Of a stretch of 64,000 nucleotides of DNA, positions 57,503 through 64,000 are shown piece by piece. How positions within the stretch are numbered: the stretch's first letter is position 1; each line of letters opens with the position of its first letter. The stretch comes from Dipteris shenzhenensis (Eukaryota; Polypodiophyta; Polypodiopsida; Gleicheniales). The notes below the pieces were generated by a model that made no database searches, was not told the DNA's origin, and saw nothing but the letters and a program-made list of their open reading frames with translations. The position numbers were made by a program, and so were the translations under genes. The stretch lies in NCBI GenBank assembly GCA_047967505.1, contig CM106539.1; one strand, 5' to 3'.

Positions 57503-58680
57503 TCATTCCTGGTGCACGTTGTTATCTGTATTTATGCACTTCTTCTCCTCACATTTGTTTGTAACTAAGCATCCATGATTGGTCGTTGCATCCTTGTCCA
57601 TATCACAATCAAAGTTAAATATTGAATAATCCTCTGTTGATCTCATCCTTGTTTTTAACATACTCTTAGGACCATTCAATGAATTCAATATTCTACGAGA
57701 GTATTGAGAACCTTGAAACTCTTCCACTCCTGAGAGAACATCACTCATTGAGACATCTTGCATGGCTTTCACAAATCCACAAGCTTGATTGACACCAGGT
57801 TTTTTAATATGCATGAACTCATCCACACTTGACAAGAAATCGCTATTGAAACCTTTGCCCTTCTCACTGTGCAAGAATTCATCCACCCCAGATAAGGCTT
57901 CGCTTCTAAAATCATTTTGTTTCTCGGAACCAATGAACTCATCCACTCCAGATAAGATGTCACTTCTATAATTGAGTATATTGAAATCATCCACATTTGA
58001 AGTGATAGAGCTTGGCACATCGGCACGCTTTTTAGGTCCTTTGATATTGTAGTATACCTTGTCTTTATCATTGAAAACCACGCGCCTCTTTCTCATGTTT
58101 AAAACTTGCATGCTCCATCTCATATTCTTGCCTACCTCATAGTAGGGATCACATAAGGATGTTATGTTATCAGCCATACCATCATCAGTGACTTTTAGAA
58201 TCCTCATTTGTGCAAATGACCATTGCTCCACTTGTTCAAATCCCAATACTTCACCTTCTGCTACAGTCTTATTTGCAAATGATCTCATTTGTAAAATGTC
58301 CCCTATAGTAAAATCCAAGGTGGTGCACTTTGTATTCTTGATAATGTCTGTTGCATAAGTCTCATCTTTGTCCCATGCTATAAATGATTTGTTGGATGTA
58401 TTGTAGGGCATAACGTCTCCAAGTGTTTCCATATCTCCACATTTATACTTTAGCTCAACATGTGCGCTAAGAATCTTTGATACAGTAACTGCCACCTTAT
58501 CTTCGCTAAGTCTTCGAAAGTGGCAAACTGAATTGGGATCACTATCATGGATTGTAGCAAATGCAACTACTTCTCTTTTGCTACATAAAATCACATCCAT
58601 CCCTGGAACAAAATCTATAGCCATCTTCTTTGTGAGAGTCCTTCGCAAGCAAGCTGCAGTAGCAACAATTACATAAATAT
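57503..58680 (-). CDS. H element copy B, ORF1: DUF8039-like head plus LSGVDEF repeats, open
   Basis: About 380 codons without a break; the reading frame enters from about 58680. Residues 1-130 form the head: FVPGMDVILCSKREVVAFAT, DPNSVCHFRRLSEDKVAVTV, GDMETLGDVMP and FIAWDKDE. This resembles the DUF8039 type seen in plant transposon-linked proteins (inference). Residues about 130-200 form a second conserved block (GDILQMRSFANK, EGEVLGFEQVEQWSFAQMRI, PYYEVGKNMRW). From about 230 come four repeats DILSGVDEF, EALSGVDEF, DFLSSVDEF and DVLSGVEEF, each followed by an EK-rich spacer. It ends in a short basic tail at 57503. The role of the repeats is unknown; they could be a peptide docking motif. 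Confidence 0.7.
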
Positions 58681-58740
58681 TAGTCTCTTTTTAATAATCT
58701 ACTCATTTATTATAATTTTTAATTAGTACTTAATTTATTA
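58680..58740. other. Boundary between H copy B and the satellite array
   Basis: The 5' flank shares a GTAGATTATT...AAGAGACTAAT phrase with the 5' flank of copy A (26735-26812). The satellite begins almost immediately to the right. Confidence 0.5.
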
Positions 58741-61700
58741 GTGGGAGAAGTTATCCGATCAAGTACTCATCAAATGGACATGCCAAGTTATCCTTTGCAT
58801 GACCGATCGAGCATTAAATACTATTTTTGCTCTAGTGTCATGTACATCCATAAAAACACACGAGCCTGCTAGGTATGTTATCCAATCAAGCACTTATGGG
58901 CTAGGTGTGCCACTTTGCATGTAAGTTAATTCCACCTATTTGAAGGTGTGTGCAAAGTATTGTGCCCATAGGATATGCTTTGCATTGTCGATCAAGCATA
59001 AAACACCGTTTTTGCCTTAGTGTCATGCACAACCATGAAAAAACACGGTCCTAAGTGTGTTAATCAAACAAGTACTTATCGGATGGGGGCTCCACTTTGC
59101 ACACAAGCTAGTTTTAACTACTTTGAGATGCGTGCAAAGTATTTTCACCATCGGATATGCTTTGCATGGTCGATTACGCATTATACAACATTCTTCCCGT
59201 AGTGATATGCACATCTACAAAAAAACACGCCCTTAGGTATGTTATCTAGCCAAGTAGTTATCGGATGGGTGTGCCTCTTTGACAAAATTTCAATACCACC
59301 TAGGTTAAGGCATAGGAAAAGTATTGTTCCCATCAAATATGCTTTGCATAGTCGATCGAGCATTAAATACTATTTTTGCTCTAGTGTCATGCACATTCAT
59401 AAAAAAAACACGCTGCTAGGTGTGTTATCCGATCAAGTACTTATGCGATGGGAATGCCACTTTGCATGTAAGTCAATTCCACCTGGTTAAAGGTGTGTGC
59501 AAAGTATTGTGCCCATCGGATATGCTTTGCATTGTGGATCAAGCATAAAACACCCTTTTTGCCTTAGTGTCATGCACAACCATATAAAAACACAGCCCTA
59601 GGTGTGTTATTCAAACAAGTACTTATCGGATGGGGGCTCCACTTTGCACGCAAGTCCATTTGAACTATGTTGAGGTGTGTGCAAAGTATTATCACCATCG
59701 GATATGCTTTGCATGGTCGATCATGCATTATACACCATTTTTTCCCGAGTGATATGCACATCCACAAAAAAACATGCCCTTAGGTGTGTTATCTGACCAA
59801 GTACTTATCGGATGGGTGTGCCTCTTTGAGAACATTCCAATACCACCTAGGTTGAGGTGTACGAAAAGTGTTGTGCCCATCGGATATCCTTTGCATGATC
59901 GATCGAGCAATAAATACTATTTTTGTTCTAGTGTCATGCACATCCATAAAAAAACACACTACTAGGTATGTTATCCAATCAAGCACTTATGGGATGGGAG
60001 TGCCACTTTGCATGTAAGTCAATTACACCTAGTTGAAGGTGTGTGCAAAGTATTGTGCCCATCGGATATGCTTTGCATTGTCGATCAAGCATAAAACAAC
60101 GTTTTTACCTTAGTGTTATGCACAACCATGAAAAAACACGGTCCTAGGTGTGTTAATCAAACAAGTACTTATCGGATGGGGGCTCCACTTTGCACGCAAG
60201 TCTGTTTCAACTACAAAAAGTGTTGTGCCCATCGGATATCCTTTGCATGGTCAATCGAGCATTAAATACTATTTTTGCTCTAGTGTCATGCACATCCATA
60301 AAAAAACACGCTGCTAGGTACGTTATCCAAACAAGCACTTATGGGATGGGCGTGCCACTTTGCATGTAAGTCAAATCCACCTAGTTGAAGGTGTGTGCAG
60401 AGTATTATGCCCATCGGATATGCTTTGCATTGTCGATCAAGCATAAAACACCGTTTTTGCCTTAGTGTCACGCACAACCATGAAAAAACACGGTCCTAGG
60501 TGTGTTATTCAAACAAGTACTTATCGGATGGGGGCTCCACTTCGCACGCAAGTCCGTTTCAACTACATTGAGATGCATGCAAAGTATTGTCACCATCAGA
60601 TATGCTTTGCATGATTGATCATGCCTTATACACCATTTTTTCTCTAGTGATATGCACATCTACAAAAAAACACGCCCTTAGGTGTGTTATCTGACCAAGT
60701 ACTTATCGAATGCATGTGCCTCTTTGAGAACATTTCAATACCACCTAGGTTGAGGTGTACGAAAAGTGTTGTGCCCATCGGATATCCTTTGCATGGTCGA
60801 TCGACCATTAAATACTATTTTTGCTCTAGTGTCATGCACATCCGTAAAAAAACACGCTGCTAGGTATGTTATCCGATCAAGCACTTATGGGATGGGCATG
60901 CCACTTTTCATGTAAGTCAATTCCTTATAGTTGAAGGTGTGTGCAAAGTAGTGTGCCCATGGGATATGCTTTGCATTGTCGATCAAGCATAAAACACCAT
61001 TTTTGCCTTAGTGTCATGCACAAACATGAAAAAACACAGTCCTAAGTATGTTAATCAAACAAGTACTTATCGAATGGGGGCTCTAGTTTGCACGCAAGTC
61101 CATTTCAACTAGGTTGAGATGCATGCAAAGTATTGTCACCATTGGATATGCTCTGCATGGTCGATTATGCATTATACAATGTTTTTCCTATAGTGATATG
61201 CACATCCGCAAAAAAACATGCCCTTAGGAATGTTATCTGACCAAGTACTTATAGGATGGGTGTGCCTCTTTGAGAACATTTCAATACCACCTAGGTTAAG
61301 GTGTAGCAAAAGTATTGTGCCCATCGGATATGCTTTGCATGGTCGATCGAGCATTAAATACCATTTTTGCCTTAGTGTCATGCACATCCGTAAAAAAACA
61401 CGCTGCTAGGTGTGTTAAATCCGATCAAGTACTTATGTGATGGGAATGCCACTTTGCATGTAAGTCAATTCCACCTAGTTGAAGGTGTGTGCAAAGTATT
61501 GTGCCCATCGGATATGCTTTGCATTGTCGATCAAGCATAAAACACCATTTTTGCTTTTGTGTCATGCACAACCATATAAAAACACGGCCGTAGGTGTGTT
61601 ATTCAAATAAGTACTTATCGGATGGGGGCTTCACTTTGCACGCAAGTCCGTTTCAACTATGTTGAGGTGTGTGCAAAGTATTGTCACCATCAGATATGCT

Positions 61701-64000
61701 TTGCATGGTCGATCACGCATTATACACCATTTTTTCCCTAGTGATATGCACATCTGCAAAAAAACACGTCCTTAGGTGTGTTATTATCTGACCAAGTACT
61801 TATCGGATGGGTGTGCCTCATTGAGAAAATTTCAATACCACCTAGGTTAAGGTCTACGAAAAGTGTTGTGCCCATAGGACATCCTTTGCATGGTCGATCA
61901 AGCATTAAATACTATTTTTGCTCGTGTCATGCACATCCATAAAAAAACACGCTGCTAGGTATGTTATCCGATCAAGCACTTATGGGATGGGCGTGCCACT
62001 TTGCATGTAAGTCAATTCCACCTATTTGAAGGTTTGTGCAAAGTATTGTGCCCATCCGATATGCTTTGCATTGTTGATCAAGCATAAAACACCGTTTTTG
62101 CCTTTGTGTCATGCACAACCATGAAAAAACACGGTCCTAGGTGTGTTATTCAAACAAGTACTTATCGGGTGGGGGCTCCAGTTTGCACGCAAGTCTTTTT
62201 CAACTAGGTTGAGATGCGTGGAAAGTATTGTCACCATCGGATATGCTCTACATGGTCGATTATGCATTATACAACGTTTTTCCTATAGTGATATGCACAT
62301 CCGCAAAAAAGCATGCCCTTAGGTATGTTATCTGACCAAGTACTTATCGGATGGGTGTGCGTCTTTGAGAATGTTTCGATACCACCTAGGTTAAGGTTTA
62401 GGAAACGTATTGTGCCCATCGGATATGCTTTGCATGGTCGATCGAGCATTAAATACCATTTTTCCTTAGTGTCATGCACATCCATAAAAAAACACGTTGC
62501 TAGGTGTGTTATCCGATCAAGTACTTATGAGATGGGAATGACACTTTGCATTTAGGTCAATTCCACCTATTTGAAGGTGTGTGCAAGGTATTGTGCCCAT
62601 CGGATATGCGTTGCATTGTCGATCAAGCATAAAACACTGTTTTGCCTTTGTGTCATGCACAACCATATAAAAACACGGCCGTAGGTGTGTTATTCAAATA
62701 AGTACTTATCAGATGGGGGCTCCACTTTGCACACAAGTCTGTTTCAACTATGTTGAGGTGTGTGCAAATTATTGTCACCATCGGATATGCTTTGCATGGT
62801 CGATCAGGCATTATACACCATTTTTTCCCTAGTGATATGGACATCCGCAAAAAAACATGCCATTAGGTGTCTTATCTGACCAAGTACTTATCGGATGGGT
62901 GTGCCTCATTGAGAAAATTTCAATACCACCTAGGTTGAGGTGTACGAAAAGTGTTGTGCCCATCGGATATCCTTTGGATGGTCGATCGAGCATTAAATAC
63001 TATTTTTGCTCGTGTCATGCACATCCGTAAAAAAACACGCTACTAGATATGTTATCCGATCAAGCACTTATGGGATGGGCATGCCACTTTGCATGTAGGT
63101 CAATTCCACCTATTTGAAGGTGTGTGCAAAGTATTGTGCCCATCGGATATGCTTCGCATTGTCGATCAGGCATAAAACACTGTTTTTGCCTTAGTGTCAT
63201 ACACAACCATATAGAAACACGGTCCTAGGTATGTTATTCAAACAAGTACTTATCGGATGGGGGCTCCACTTTGCATGCAAGTCCGTTTCAACTACTTTGA
63301 GGTTCGTGCAAAGTATTATCACCATCGGATATGCTTTGCATGGTCGATCACGCATTATACACCATTTTTTCCCTAGTGATATGCACATCCGCAAAAAAAC
63401 ACGCCCTTATGTGTGTTATCTGACCAAGTACTTATCGGATGGGTGTGCCTCTTTGAGAACATTTCAATACCACCTAATTTGATGCATACAAAAAGTGTTG
63501 TGCCCATCGAATATCCTTTACATGGTCGATCGAGCATTAAATACTATTTTTGCTCTGGTGTGATGCACATCCGTAAAAAAACACGCTGCTAGGTATGTTA
63601 TCTGATCAAGCACTTGTGGGATGGGCGTGCCACTTTGCATGTAAGTCAATTCCACCTAGTTGAAGGTGTATGCAAAGTATTGTGCCCATCGGATATGCTT
63701 TACATTGTCGATCAAGCACAAAACACCGTTTTTGCCTTAGTGTCATGCACAACCATATAAAAACACGGTCCTAAGTGTGTTAATGAAACAAGTACTTATC
63801 GGATGGGGGCTCCACTTTGCACGCAAGTCCGTTTCAACTACGTTGAGATGCGTGCACAGTATTGTCACCATCGAATATGCTCTACATGGTCGATACGCAT
63901 TATACAACATTTTTCCCGTAGTGATATGCACATCCCCAAAAAAAATGCCCTTAGGTATCTTATCTGACCAAGTACTTATCGGATGGGTGTGCCTCTTTGA
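58741..64000. repeat. Satellite array: ~182-bp monomers in a 3-monomer higher-order repeat
   Basis: Monomers start at a GGT(G/A)TGTTAT phrase, e.g. 59419, 59601, 59783, 59964, 60146. Three types alternate: one with GATGGG(C/A)(G/A)TGCCACTTTGCA and TCAATTCCACC, one with GATGGGGGCTCCACTTTGCA and GTTTCAACTA, one with GATGGGTGTGCCTCTTTGAGA and CAATACCACCTAG. The A-B-C period is about 545 bp. Some 29 monomers fit in the window and the array continues past its right edge. A chimeric 171-bp monomer lies at 60146-60316. The many 60-80-codon frames that recur every monomer are by-products. Monomer size is in the range of plant centromeric and subtelomeric satellites. Confidence 0.95.

Noticed and set aside
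57769-58071. 100-codon minus-strand frame overlapping H ORF1 copy B
   Set aside because: Alternative frame of the repeat-containing ORF1; only the ORF1 frame is conserved between copies.
58860-63931. Recurrent 60-83-codon frames with similar peptides
   Set aside because: They recur once per satellite monomer and shift with monomer type; no codon bias or initiation signal.
58741-64000. CRISPR-like array
   Set aside because: Units are about 182 bp with no short repeat and unique spacer structure, in a plant-like context.

Overview
The window looks like nuclear DNA of a land plant. The signs are a degenerate array of the plant telomere motif TTTAGGG, spliced genes (a complete five-exon 12-oxophytodienoate-reductase-like gene, the first exon of an STK16-type kinase, a PPR relic), plant-type Copia, Ty3/gypsy, Helitron and CACTA elements, and a large satellite array. 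I cannot name the species. The HGAN form of the OPR active site and the many lineage-specific repeats would fit a large-genome seedless plant, but that is a guess. There is one 100-N assembly gap (15980-16079).

Layout. 0-16 kb: kinase exon 1 (minus), then decayed Copia and gypsy pieces, a 318-bp x3 tandem repeat made from a mobile-element gene, an LTR, and a PPR relic. 16.1-20.15 kb: a spliced minus-strand gene whose product reads as a ParB-like domain followed by a permuted (beta-class) amino-methyltransferase fold. It carries one frameshift and one in-frame stop. 20.3-26.7 kb: a wall of simple sequence, namely AT-rich duplications, about 2.1 kb of CT/C-rich DNA studded with a GC palindrome, about 0.9 kb of a second C-rich array, and about 1 kb of telomere-like repeats. 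26.8-31.3 kb: copy A of a multi-copy element, here called H. It encodes a DUF8039-like region, repeats of the motif LSGVDEF, a basic linker and a DUF7869-type protein with DDE-like acidic residues. 31.3-32.8 kb: a Helitron Rep relic. 33.06-34.76 kb: the intact OPR gene. 35.81-45.26 kb: a complete CACTA-superfamily element with CACAA ends, a TGT target duplication and a decayed TNP2-type transposase. 45.6-48.6 kb: H copy C and a Copia fragment. 49.2-58.7 kb: H copy B, split by a 6.0-kb Copia element with AGAGT target duplications. 58.74 kb to the end: a satellite of about 182-bp monomers in a three-monomer higher-order repeat.

How it fits together. Apart from OPR and the kinase exon, the window is a mobile-element graveyard between tandem arrays. 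The two items I consider most novel are the H family, where each half of the coding region survives open in a different copy, and the eukaryotic ParB/methyltransferase-like gene. All domain calls are by eye from motifs. None has been confirmed by a database search.
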